64,000 bases of DNA from Nonlabens agnitus (lineage in GTDB: Bacteria > Bacteroidota > Bacteroidia > Flavobacteriales > Flavobacteriaceae): assembly GCF_002994045.1 (NCBI RefSeq), contig NZ_MQUC01000003.1:658501-722500 (forward strand), in the 5' to 3' direction. Below, piece by piece: positions 24,554 through 32,506 of this stretch; positions within the stretch are counted from its first letter, which is position 1; each line of letters begins with the position of its first letter. The notes below the pieces were generated by a model. It was not told the DNA's origin. It worked only from the letters and a program-made list of their open reading frames with translations, and searched no databases. The translations under genes were made by a program, and so were the position numbers.

Positions 24554-24569
24554 CGCTTTCGCGAAAGCG
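24554..24569. repeat. CGCTTTCGCGAAAGCG palindrome
   Basis: Perfect copy, extended on the left to GAGTT, at the 3' end of the hydroxylase gene. Confidence 0.95.
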
Positions 24570-24583
24570 ATATCACGACAGTC

Positions 24584-25456
24584 TTACTTACTCTTAAAAG
24601 GTCGGGTCATTTGCCCACCTAAATCCTCAGGAAAATCTTCGTCTCCCGCAAATCCCAATTCTAGATTGGGGTCGTGATAGGGAACATGCGCCGTTCCAAA
24701 AAGGTAGTCCCAAATGCTGAGCGACAAACCATAATTCATCCCGTATTTATGGTTTTCAGGTAGTTCTTTGGCGTGGTGCCACAGGTGCATTTTGGGATTG
24801 TTCAAAATGTATTTGAATGGTCCATAATCCCAGTTGAGGTTTGCGTGATTTAGGTGACCAATGAATACGCCCAACATGTGGACCACAAAGAACTGTTGGA
24901 TCCCAAAACCTATCATTGCCAGTGGCACGTATTGTAAGGTCTTATAAATGATGGTTTCCATAAAATGGAATCTAAATTGTGCCGCAAAACCCATCTCTTT
25001 GACGCTGTGGTGCACCTTATGAAATTCCCACAACCACGGCACTCTATGTAATAATCTGTGGATATTCCACTGGATAAAATCTGCGACTATAAACATAAGA
25101 AGCAGTTGTGACCAGGCTGGCCAGCTGCGTACTTCAAACGCGACCACATTTTCCAACCCAACGAAATTCAGCAAGTCGTTGAACAATTGAACACCTACGT
25201 TTGATAGAGCATTGTAACCAATTAACGAAAACAGAAAAAAATTGAAGAAAAGGTAGAATAGATCCAACCAAAAATCTTTTCGGAAAATCTTCTGGTCTTT
25301 TCTCCACGGCAACCAGATTTCAAGCCCAAACACTAAAAGCGACAAACCTACCAACCAATAGAAATAGTTATCCCAAGCGGGCTGTGTTATCTCGCTCCAC
25401 AGGTAATTACCATAATCAGTAAATGAGTTGAGCAGTATATCCAGATAGATCTCCAT
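24584..25456 (-). CDS. sterol desaturase / fatty acid hydroxylase superfamily protein
   Basis: 290 residues. A di-iron membrane enzyme with about four to five membrane helices and the family's histidine boxes: HRLLH near 135, HKVHH near 148, HLNHANLNW, and HLWHHAKE near 237. It would hydroxylate or desaturate a lipid at the membrane; the substrate is unknown. The N-terminal segment (SFTDYGNYLWSEITQPAWDNYFYWLVGLSLLVFGLEIWLPWRKDQK) is typical of the Bacteroidota subgroup. Single gene, start ATG at 25456. Confidence 0.88.
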   Translation of the reverse strand: MEIYLDILLNSFTDYGNYLWSEITQPAWDNYFYWLVGLSLLVFGLEIWLPWRKDQKIFRKDFWLDLFYLFFNFFLFSLIGYNALSNVGVQLFNDLLNFVGLENVVAFEVRSWPAWSQLLLMFIVADFIQWNIHRLLHRVPWLWEFHKVHHSVKEMGFAAQFRFHFMETIIYKTLQYVPLAMIGFGIQQFFVVHMLGVFIGHLNHANLNWDYGPFKYILNNPKMHLWHHAKELPENHKYGMNYGLSLSIWDYLFGTAHVPYHDPNLELGFAGDEDFPEDLGGQMTRPFKSK

Positions 25457-25552
25457 GAACGGTTAAGTCGGTTTTTAACGGTATTTCTTACCCATTGGGA
25501 CTTAGTATAGAAGCTATATTTTCCTATTTTTGAGAAGATCTAAAAGTACAAA

Positions 25553-27223
25553 ATGAAGAACTTCTTATTATCCATATGCCTTATGGCTTTATGTGCAAGT
25601 TGCAACTCTAACAAAAACCCAGATACTGTTCCAACGGTGCAAGCTGAGACTTACTTTGATTGGGATGCAGCAAATGTATATTTTCTCTTGACAGATCGAT
25701 TTAACAATGGGGACACTGCAAACGATACAATAGTCAAAAGAGATGAAGAAACTGCGGTGTTAAGAGGCTTTGAAGGCGGCGATTTTGCGGGAATACAACA
25801 AAAAATAGAAGAAGATTACTTTACAGATCTAGGTGTGAATGCCATCTGGCTCACGCCCATTTTTGAACAAGTAAAAGGTGGCGTTGATGAAGGCACGGGC
25901 TTTACATATGCGTATCATGGATATTGGGCTAAAGACTGGACGGCAGTAGAGCCTTCCTATGGCACCATGGAAGAATTTAAGGAACTTGTGAAAGCTGCTC
26001 ATGGTAAGAACATCAGAATCTTACTCGACGTGGTAATCAATCACACAGGACCTGTAACGGCGCAAGATCCACAGTGGCCTGACGATTGGGTACGCACTGG
26101 ACCTACCTGTACCTATCAAGATCAAGAAACTGCGGTAAGCTGTACGCTAACCAATAATCTACCAGACATAAGAACAGATAGTACTACCGAAGTTGAGCTA
26201 CCACAACTACTAGCCGAAAAATGGAAGCAGGAAGGCCGTTATGATCAAGAGATGGAAGAATTGGACACGTTCTTCAAAAACTCTGGACTGGCAAGAACAC
26301 CGGTAAATTACATTATCAAATGGGTCACTGACTATGCTCGCGAGACCGGTGTGGATGGTTTTAGAATTGATACCGTTAAACATGTAGAAGAAGAAGTATG
26401 GACCACTTTTATAGAGCAATCCAGGATAGCCTATGAAGAGTGGAAAGACCTTCATCCTGATGAGATGATTCATGATGATGAGTTCTTTATTCTAGGCGAA
26501 CTCTATGGCTACTATGCTGCAGGTGGTCGGGAATATTATTTTAATGGCGATCCAGTCAATTATTTCGATTCTGGATATGATGCGATGATCAATTTTGGCT
26601 TTAAAGAAGATGCCAAAAAAGATTATAAATCACTGTTCACCCAATATCAGTCCATCAATGACAGTCTCAATGCCTCAACTACCACTGGTGATGTTGCATT
26701 TATGAACTACATCAGTTCCCATGATGATGGCCAGCCATTGGATCCCATGAGAGAAAATTCAATGGAAACTGGCACTAAACTTTTGCTAACCACTGGAATG
26801 TCACAGGTCTATTATGGTGACGAAACCGCAAGAGTTCTCATTGCAGAAAACGCACAAGGTGACGCTAATTTGCGTACCAATATGAACTGGGATGGCATTG
26901 ATCAAAATACTTTAAAGCATTGGCAAAAACTGGGAACCTTCCGCAGTAAGCATCCAGCGGTTGGTGCTGGTAAGGCCTACGATTTAGTTTATGATGGACC
27001 TGGATACGTGACCGCTAGGCTTTATGAAAAAAAGGACTACAAAGACGATGTCATCATAGGTGTTGGATTGCCTGATGGTAACACAACGGTAGATGTTTCC
27101 AAAGTTTTCAAAGATCAAAAACAGCTCCATAATGCTTATACGGATCAAACCCTCGAAATCAAAAATGGTAGAATAGAAGTAATGGCCCAAAATGGTGTCG
27201 TGCTCCTGGAAGCTCTTAAATAG
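25553..27223 (+). CDS. alpha-amylase family (GH13) lipoprotein
   Basis: 556 residues. Lipoprotein signal MKNFLLSICLMALCASC (Cys 17), so the enzyme is exported and membrane-anchored. The GH13 barrel starts at about 40 (VYFLLTDRFNNGDTAND), with the conserved DVVINHTG near 160 and the three catalytic acids: Asp 273 (GFRIDTVKH), Glu 316 (FILGELYG) and Asp 391 (ISSHDDG). A small C-terminal beta domain closes the protein. It cleaves alpha-glucans; no glycan-uptake genes flank it, so it is an isolated enzyme. Confidence 0.93.
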   Translation: MKNFLLSICLMALCASCNSNKNPDTVPTVQAETYFDWDAANVYFLLTDRFNNGDTANDTIVKRDEETAVLRGFEGGDFAGIQQKIEEDYFTDLGVNAIWLTPIFEQVKGGVDEGTGFTYAYHGYWAKDWTAVEPSYGTMEEFKELVKAAHGKNIRILLDVVINHTGPVTAQDPQWPDDWVRTGPTCTYQDQETAVSCTLTNNLPDIRTDSTTEVELPQLLAEKWKQEGRYDQEMEELDTFFKNSGLARTPVNYIIKWVTDYARETGVDGFRIDTVKHVEEEVWTTFIEQSRIAYEEWKDLHPDEMIHDDEFFILGELYGYYAAGGREYYFNGDPVNYFDSGYDAMINFGFKEDAKKDYKSLFTQYQSINDSLNASTTTGDVAFMNYISSHDDGQPLDPMRENSMETGTKLLLTTGMSQVYYGDETARVLIAENAQGDANLRTNMNWDGIDQNTLKHWQKLGTFRSKHPAVGAGKAYDLVYDGPGYVTARLYEKKDYKDDVIIGVGLPDGNTTVDVSKVFKDQKQLHNAYTDQTLEIKNGRIEVMAQNGVVLLEALK

Positions 27224-27244
27224 ATCCCTGTTGTCTTAAGAGTT

Positions 27245-27260
27245 CGCTTTCGCGAAAGCG
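27245..27260. repeat. CGCTTTCGCGAAAGCG palindrome
   Basis: Perfect copy 22 bases after the amylase stop codon, extended to GAGTT on the left and GAGCTC on the right. Confidence 0.95.
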
Positions 27261-27373
27261 AGCTCTTCATAAATATCGTCGCTCGTTAACATAATTTGGC
27301 AGTATCCAGATAAAATTGATATTTAGTTGGCTATCGTGCGTTGTAAACCTCAATATCTTTAAAATAAAAAGAT

Positions 27374-27877
27374 ATGAGCACAAAAAATTTATCCAACGAC
27401 GAGGCACAACAGAAATATAAAACAATGGTAGAAAGTATCGATTTTGCCATGATGCTAACACATTTAGACCAGACACCACTGCACGCGATACCTATGAGTA
27501 CAAAACGAGTGGATGACAATGGAACTACATATTTCCTTAGTAATGCCGACAGCGAACACAATGCTAATATTGAAAGCGATTCCAGATGTCAATTGTTGTA
27601 TTCTGAAAAGCACTCCATGGAATTTTTAAGTGTCTATGGAAAGGCCGTGATAACACGTGATAAGGCGTTGATTCATGATTTATATTCTTCAAGTGATGAC
27701 AACTGGTTTGATGGTAAGGATGATCCTAATATTACGGTGATTACGTTCCACCCAGAAGAAGGACACTACTGGGATTCTAAATCCAATGCATTGGTGAGCT
27801 TGTTTAAAATGGGCTATGGCGCCATCACTGGTGAAAAAATGGATGTAGGTGAATCTGGTAGTCTAGATAACATCTAG
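27374..27877 (+). CDS. pyridoxamine 5'-phosphate oxidase-related general stress protein
   Basis: 167 residues. A flavin-binding split-barrel protein of the general-stress (GsiB/YdaG-like) type: ESIDFAMMLTHL, PLHAIPMSTKRVDDNGTTYFLSNADSEHNANIES, LLYSEKHSMEFLSVYGKA. These proteins bind FMN or FAD, and their physiological reaction is unclear. It is followed 60 bases later by a DUF3140 gene; both types are often seen among stress-response genes. Start ATG at 27374. Confidence 0.88.
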   Translation: MSTKNLSNDEAQQKYKTMVESIDFAMMLTHLDQTPLHAIPMSTKRVDDNGTTYFLSNADSEHNANIESDSRCQLLYSEKHSMEFLSVYGKAVITRDKALIHDLYSSSDDNWFDGKDDPNITVITFHPEEGHYWDSKSNALVSLFKMGYGAITGEKMDVGESGSLDNI

Positions 27878-27938
27878 TAGATCAAGTGACCTAAAATATT
27901 AAGTGTTTTCAATTGCTAATAAAGAGTAACGAGTACAA

Positions 27939-28277
27939 ATGGCAGATTACGATAAAGAAGAAGTCTGGGAAGAATTTCAAACCAAACAAAATATGACGAG
28001 TAAAGAGTTGGAAGACTGGTTAGAAACTGACGAGTCTAAAAACGCTGGAAAGGAAATGGACAATGGCGAGACCATAGGTCACTCCAGTGGTCGTAGTATC
28101 TTGAAAATTAAGAGTAAAAACAAATCTGACCTGACTAAGGCGAACTGGGATAAGATCAATGAAACTGTAGGTTACTATCATCAAAACCTGCATGAATCCC
28201 AAAAGCCAAGCAGTGATGTGGAAACCAGCCCATGGTACTATGCCCTTAAAAATTGGGGACATGACGCTTTAAAATAA
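27939..28277 (+). CDS. DUF3140 domain protein
   Basis: 112 residues, acidic and helical, with the DUF3140 pattern WEEFQTKQNMTSKELEDWLETDES, GHSSGRSIL, and WYYALKNWGHDALK. Function unknown; homologues often sit next to stress proteins, as here. It is soluble, with no signal peptide. A strong terminator follows at once. Confidence 0.88.
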   Translation: MADYDKEEVWEEFQTKQNMTSKELEDWLETDESKNAGKEMDNGETIGHSSGRSILKIKSKNKSDLTKANWDKINETVGYYHQNLHESQKPSSDVETSPWYYALKNWGHDALK

Positions 28278-28295
28278 TTGAAAAAAAGAATTAGA

Positions 28296-28325
28296 AAAGC
28301 CCGATCGAAAGATCGGGCTTTTTTT
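28296..28325 (+). terminator. terminator of stress gene pair
   Basis: AAAGCCCGATC / GATCGGGCTTT stem with a GAAA tetraloop and T tail. Confidence 0.95.
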
Positions 28326-28368
28326 ATCCAATGCTTTTCCAAGGCTAAGATGCCTTATCAAGCTTTCA

Positions 28369-29133
28369 TTAGATCCCTAAGGCTTGACCACCACCTACTT
28401 GAATGGTCTCTGCAGTGAGGAAAGCGGCATCTTTGCTGGCTAGAAACGACACCACTCCAGCCACATCTTCAGGTTGACCAAGCCTACCTAGCATGATGTT
28501 ATTGGCCCAGGATGCAAAGACTTCAGGTTTAGTTGATTTTATCTGCGCGTGGAAAGGCGTGTCTATGGTTCCCGGCGATACCGCATTGACGCGTATGCCA
28601 TATTCTGCAAGATCTTTTGCTAGAGCTCTGGTAATCGCGTGAACTCCAGCCTTAGAAGTTCCATAAATACCAGCTCCAGGTCCACCGGCATTCCATCCAG
28701 CATTAGAGGTATAGTTGATAATAGTAGGATCTTCACCTTTTTTTAGAAACGGAATCGCAGCTCTAGAGGCAAAAAACACAGAGTCCAGATTCAAAGCCAT
28801 CACAGACCGATAGAATTCCGTTGTCATTTCTTCAAATCTTGAACGGCCACCTAGACCACCAGCATTGTTGACCAGCACATCTATCTTACCGTATTTCTCA
28901 CCTATTTTTTTAATGTGGGCCGTTACCAGTTCATCTTTAGTAACGTCAAAGCCTACATACTCTGCTGTAATTCCTTCAGCTTTTAATTCGGCCACGCGAT
29001 CTGCTCCAGCTTGATCATCGATACCGTTCAATACTACAGTATAACCATCATTACCTAACCTTTTTGCTACGGCAAATCCTATACCGCCAGTAGCTCCGGT
29101 TATGACGGCTATTTTTCCGTTTGATTCTTTCAT
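28369..29133 (-). CDS. SDR reductase of the alginate operon (probable DEH reductase)
   Basis: 254 residues. Classical SDR: TGATGGIGFAVAKRL (about 13-27), NNAGG near 90, Ser/Tyr/Lys site with YGTSKAG near 158, and NAVSPGTIDTPFH. In marine alginate operons, an SDR in this place reduces 4-deoxy-L-erythro-5-hexoseulose uronate (DEH), the open-chain product of alginate breakdown, to 2-keto-3-deoxygluconate. That role is inferred from its neighbours PL6, PL17 and KdgF. Last gene of the operon, 10 bases after the GntR gene. Confidence 0.85.
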   Translation of the reverse strand: MKESNGKIAVITGATGGIGFAVAKRLGNDGYTVVLNGIDDQAGADRVAELKAEGITAEYVGFDVTKDELVTAHIKKIGEKYGKIDVLVNNAGGLGGRSRFEEMTTEFYRSVMALNLDSVFFASRAAIPFLKKGEDPTIINYTSNAGWNAGGPGAGIYGTSKAGVHAITRALAKDLAEYGIRVNAVSPGTIDTPFHAQIKSTKPEVFASWANNIMLGRLGQPEDVAGVVSFLASKDAAFLTAETIQVGGGQALGI

Positions 29134-29143
29134 GTTCTCGTTT

Positions 29144-29908
29144 TTAGTTTTGGTTATTTTCGTTCTGGTTGCAGTATTTATAAAGTTCTGAAAAGTGTGT
29201 TTTCATCATTGCTTTTGCCGCAACCTCATCTTTTTCTTTGATGGTCTTATAAATCGCTTCATGCTGGCTTATACCTTTGATCGCTAGGTCTTTGCCACAA
29301 ACGTGGTGTTTCTCAAAGTTTGTGATGATTCCTGGAGTTATGATTAACATCAAGGTTCTCAAGGTCGTGTTGCCACTAGCTCTCGCAATCGCCAAATGGA
29401 AAAGCAGGTCTTCTTGTACGGCGCTCTCACCGTTGAGTACCTTTTCTTGATAGGCTTCCATCGCTGCTTTGATGTTCTTCAATTCTTCTTGTGATCTATT
29501 TTTAGCTGCAAGACAGACCGTTTTAAGCTCCAACAGAATTCTCGTTTCCACCAGCGATTTGAAATCAGGTGTTTCCAGATCCATGATATCATCGATCATT
29601 CCATTCATCGCGGTCACGCCTATGTTTGCTACAAAGGTTCCGCTTTGAGGGACGCTATAGACAAGTCCATAGAATTCCAATTTTTGAATGGCTTCCCTAA
29701 CAATATTTCTGGGTACTCGAAACTTGTCTGCAAGTACTCTTTCAGACGGCAATTTATCTCCAGGCTCTAGATTTTTATTGTTGATCAATTGCTTGATATC
29801 TGCAATGATCAACTTCTGGATGCTGGCCTTCTCATTGATAATGAATTTGTCTACTCTCACAATATTGGTTTTATTCCATAAAATCTTCTCGTATGGGCGA
29901 GAATACAT
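29144..29908 (-). CDS. GntR-family (FadR subfamily) regulator
   Basis: About 238-254 residues. The N-terminal winged helix (EPGDKLPSERVLADKFRVPRNIVREAIQKLEFYGLVYSVPQSGTFV) is GntR type. The all-helical C-terminal ligand domain (FCD: ETRILLELKTVCLAA ... DLLFHLAIARASGN) marks the FadR subgroup. The longest frame starts at 29908 and overlaps kdgF by 38 bases. A GTG at 29860, 11 bases past the kdgF stop, may be the true start. Placed inside the alginate operon, it most likely responds to a uronate intermediate and controls the operon through the TGGTTAACCA site near 34855. Confidence 0.9.
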   Translation of the reverse strand: MYSRPYEKILWNKTNIVRVDKFIINEKASIQKLIIADIKQLINNKNLEPGDKLPSERVLADKFRVPRNIVREAIQKLEFYGLVYSVPQSGTFVANIGVTAMNGMIDDIMDLETPDFKSLVETRILLELKTVCLAAKNRSQEELKNIKAAMEAYQEKVLNGESAVQEDLLFHLAIARASGNTTLRTLMLIITPGIITNFEKHHVCGKDLAIKGISQHEAIYKTIKEKDEVAAKAMMKTHFSELYKYCNQNENNQN

Positions 29909-30218
29909 CGATCAACATACCGGCCTCAAGGCATAAAGCGCCATGCATGACGTTAGTAGGAATGTAAAAACTGTCGCCAGTTTTCAATGTTTTAGTCTCG
30001 CCATCTATGGTCATTTCAAATGCGCCACTCTCGACATAGGTCACTTGAGAATGATGATGCTGGTGCATCGCACCTACACCGCCTTTTTCAAAGTGCACTT
30101 TGACAAGCATGATCTTGTCGTCATAACCCATTATTTTACGTTTCACGCCTTCGCCTACGGTTTCCCATTCTTGATCTGCGTCAAAAAGAAACTCTTTACT
30201 TGTTCCGAATGATTTCAT
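29871..30218 (-). CDS. kdgF: cupin protein KdgF (unsaturated uronate linearisation)
   Basis: 115 residues, a single cupin barrel. Metal-binding motif 1 is AMHQHHHSQVTYVESGAFE (about 50-68), motif 2 PTNVMHGALCLE (about 86-97). KdgF proteins speed up conversion of the unsaturated monouronates released by alginate and pectin lyases into the open-chain ketouronate. It lies seven bases after the oligoalginate lyase gene, which supports this role. Cytoplasmic. Confidence 0.9.
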   Translation of the reverse strand: MKSFGTSKEFLFDADQEWETVGEGVKRKIMGYDDKIMLVKVHFEKGGVGAMHQHHHSQVTYVESGAFEMTIDGETKTLKTGDSFYIPTNVMHGALCLEAGMLIDVFSPIREDFME

Positions 30219-30225
30219 CTGTTTA

Positions 30226-32502
30226 TTAATTGATTTGACCGTACCAATAGGGTCCGGTCCATTTATAATTTTTGTTATTGATTGTCATATCGTGATCGGT
30301 GTCCTTTTCGTGATCTCTCAATGTCACGATGAGCATTTGCATGATACCTTTTTTAGTGGTTAACACCAAACCAATATAATCCTCATTGCTGGACACGATC
30401 TCTAAGTTACTTAAACTACCATAAGCACCACTGCTCAATTCTGATACGGGATCATAACTGCCGTGAGCTTCAATCGCCATGGCAAAAACGGCTTCTTTGG
30501 TAGTTGATTTACGCTGTATAACACCTGGCTGTGTTTTTAGATTGTTGAAAGGATCGTTTGCTCCCAAATCCACAAATATCAACTGGTCTCCTTGACTTGT
30601 AGCCATGGTCGCCGTATAAAAACGTTTATAGGCATCCAGCCAGTTCAATGTGGTATTGTCGGAATTTGCCGTCGCAACACCACTTTTCCATAGATGTTGA
30701 TATCCGTTTTGAGTGCCTAATGGTTTTAGCTCATTGCCTTTCTTTACTTTCTGATTGACTTGCAAAATCTGGCCTTGATAGTATAAGGGTAAATCATATT
30801 GATGGGACTCGTTGGAATTGATTTTTAAAATATCAACAACTACATCGTGGTCCACGCCAGGCACCTGCAGCATCGCTATCGTGCGATTCATGGAGGTTCC
30901 AGGATAGGCATTTTGTTCTGTGGCTTGAACTATTTTCGCTTTCGCGAAAGCGAAATCATAAAACTCCAATTGCGAGTGATGTGCTGCGCCGGTTTCATAA
31001 TCACCATCAAAATGGGACTTCTCATCCTGTACCAACGTATTGTGAGCAACGGTTTGTTTTGCCCAGGTCTTGTTTTCCTTGAGATAGCCACCACCATTTT
31101 TTTGTTCTACGTTCACAAAACGAGCCAGTCCATAATCTGGAATTACTTCATGACCATCCTGATATAGCGAGTAGGAAAGCTTGTCGTAATGACCGTGACT
31201 TAGTCCTTGGCCAGTGAATTTAAACAGCAGTTCAAGATCCTGTCTATCGCTGCGTATGACTGCTAGGCCACCTTCATCGCCTTGAGAACCATCACGCAAC
31301 ATTAAGGACCTTTTCTCAAATGGCTTTACGTTCCCATTTGCAGCTGCCTGTGCCACGGCAAGTCCTGTTTGATCCAGCTGCACCTGGCCTTGTTTTATGG
31401 CTAGATCTACTAAAGAAGGATTTCTGGAACCGTAGTAATACGCAATATTTACAGCGCTTACCAACTCGCGGGAATAGTAGGACATCCCTTTTTGACCATC
31501 GTTGATGGGAAAGAAATCACCGTCAGAATCTGTGAGTTGGAGTAAGGCATCTACCGCTTTAAGCAACACACTGTCTTTGTATTCAAAAATCTTGAGATCT
31601 GGTCGTTTGTTTTGCAGGCCTTGGGCAAATACTAAAAATGGATACATGGCATAGCGTTGATAATATGGACCTTCTGTATAATAACCGTCAGGTGAAAAAG
31701 GCTCTTCCAGATTTGCCAAAAAACCAGCTTTTTGATCTGCCGTGCGAATAAAGCCGCCATCATTATCTTTTTGCCCTATGGTAGTGCTATCGATTTCCAT
31801 ACCGTACAAAGCTCTATCAATCAATTCTTGATTATCCATAGCTAACCCTATCATGCCTACAGCTACATTGCCCCAAGTGCTATGATTGTGAATGCGATTG
31901 AAAAATTGTGGCGTTTCCAGCGAAAGAAAATCTGCCATGGGAACAAAAAGATGTTTTTCCAATATGCTTATTTCTTGCGGAGTCAAATATGAATGGATAG
32001 CATCATATGCTTGACTCATGTAGACCAACCAATTAGCATCATTGAGGCATTGCCAGAATAGTTTCCCTCTAGCATAGGATCTAGGTTCAGGATGTAGGGG
32101 CAGGTCTTTATAGATTTTGGCATATTCCAGCAGCATATCTCTTACATAGATCGCGTACGGTTCTTCTTGAGTAATTTGATACAACACCGCTGCTTTTTGA
32201 GCATTCAAATAATTGTTCTTGTGGCGTGTATGCGTATAGCCACCAGCCATATCCTTGGGAATAGGTACTTCTATGCTATCTTTAATTACATCGCTGATTT
32301 CTTTAATGTTCGCTTTTACCGTTGCATCCCATAGTGGATATTTATCCATGCTATTTTGAAGGCCTTCTAACGCGTCATGAGCAATCATCAAGGATGGATA
32401 CTTATCGTTGTAAGCAGCGTCCGCCATTATCACGGACGTTTTCTCATCACAAGAAGTGCAGATGATATGAATAATTAAAAAAAGTAGAATGGATTTCTGC
32501 AC
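30226..32502 (-). CDS. oligoalginate lyase, PL17 family, lipoprotein
   Basis: 758 residues. Lipoprotein signal MQKSILLFLIIHIICTSC (Cys 18). The first half is the alpha-toroid lyase domain, with Asn206/His207 in IHNHSTWGNVAVGM and DGYYTEGPYYQRYA near 272-285. The His of GLSHGHYDKLSYSL starts the heparinase II/III-like beta domain. These match the known catalytic residues of PL17 exo-lyases, which release unsaturated monouronates from alginate oligomers. The palindrome at 30937-30952 is in frame and encodes FAFAKA in the beta domain. It follows the PL6 gene by four bases. Confidence 0.93.
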   Translation of the reverse strand: MQKSILLFLIIHIICTSCDEKTSVIMADAAYNDKYPSLMIAHDALEGLQNSMDKYPLWDATVKANIKEISDVIKDSIEVPIPKDMAGGYTHTRHKNNYLNAQKAAVLYQITQEEPYAIYVRDMLLEYAKIYKDLPLHPEPRSYARGKLFWQCLNDANWLVYMSQAYDAIHSYLTPQEISILEKHLFVPMADFLSLETPQFFNRIHNHSTWGNVAVGMIGLAMDNQELIDRALYGMEIDSTTIGQKDNDGGFIRTADQKAGFLANLEEPFSPDGYYTEGPYYQRYAMYPFLVFAQGLQNKRPDLKIFEYKDSVLLKAVDALLQLTDSDGDFFPINDGQKGMSYYSRELVSAVNIAYYYGSRNPSLVDLAIKQGQVQLDQTGLAVAQAAANGNVKPFEKRSLMLRDGSQGDEGGLAVIRSDRQDLELLFKFTGQGLSHGHYDKLSYSLYQDGHEVIPDYGLARFVNVEQKNGGGYLKENKTWAKQTVAHNTLVQDEKSHFDGDYETGAAHHSQLEFYDFAFAKAKIVQATEQNAYPGTSMNRTIAMLQVPGVDHDVVVDILKINSNESHQYDLPLYYQGQILQVNQKVKKGNELKPLGTQNGYQHLWKSGVATANSDNTTLNWLDAYKRFYTATMATSQGDQLIFVDLGANDPFNNLKTQPGVIQRKSTTKEAVFAMAIEAHGSYDPVSELSSGAYGSLSNLEIVSSNEDYIGLVLTTKKGIMQMLIVTLRDHEKDTDHDMTINNKNYKWTGPYWYGQIN
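30937..30952. repeat. CGCTTTCGCGAAAGCG palindrome inside PL17 gene
   Basis: Perfect copy, read on the minus strand as FAFAKA. Confidence 0.95.
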
Positions 32503-32506
32503 AGAT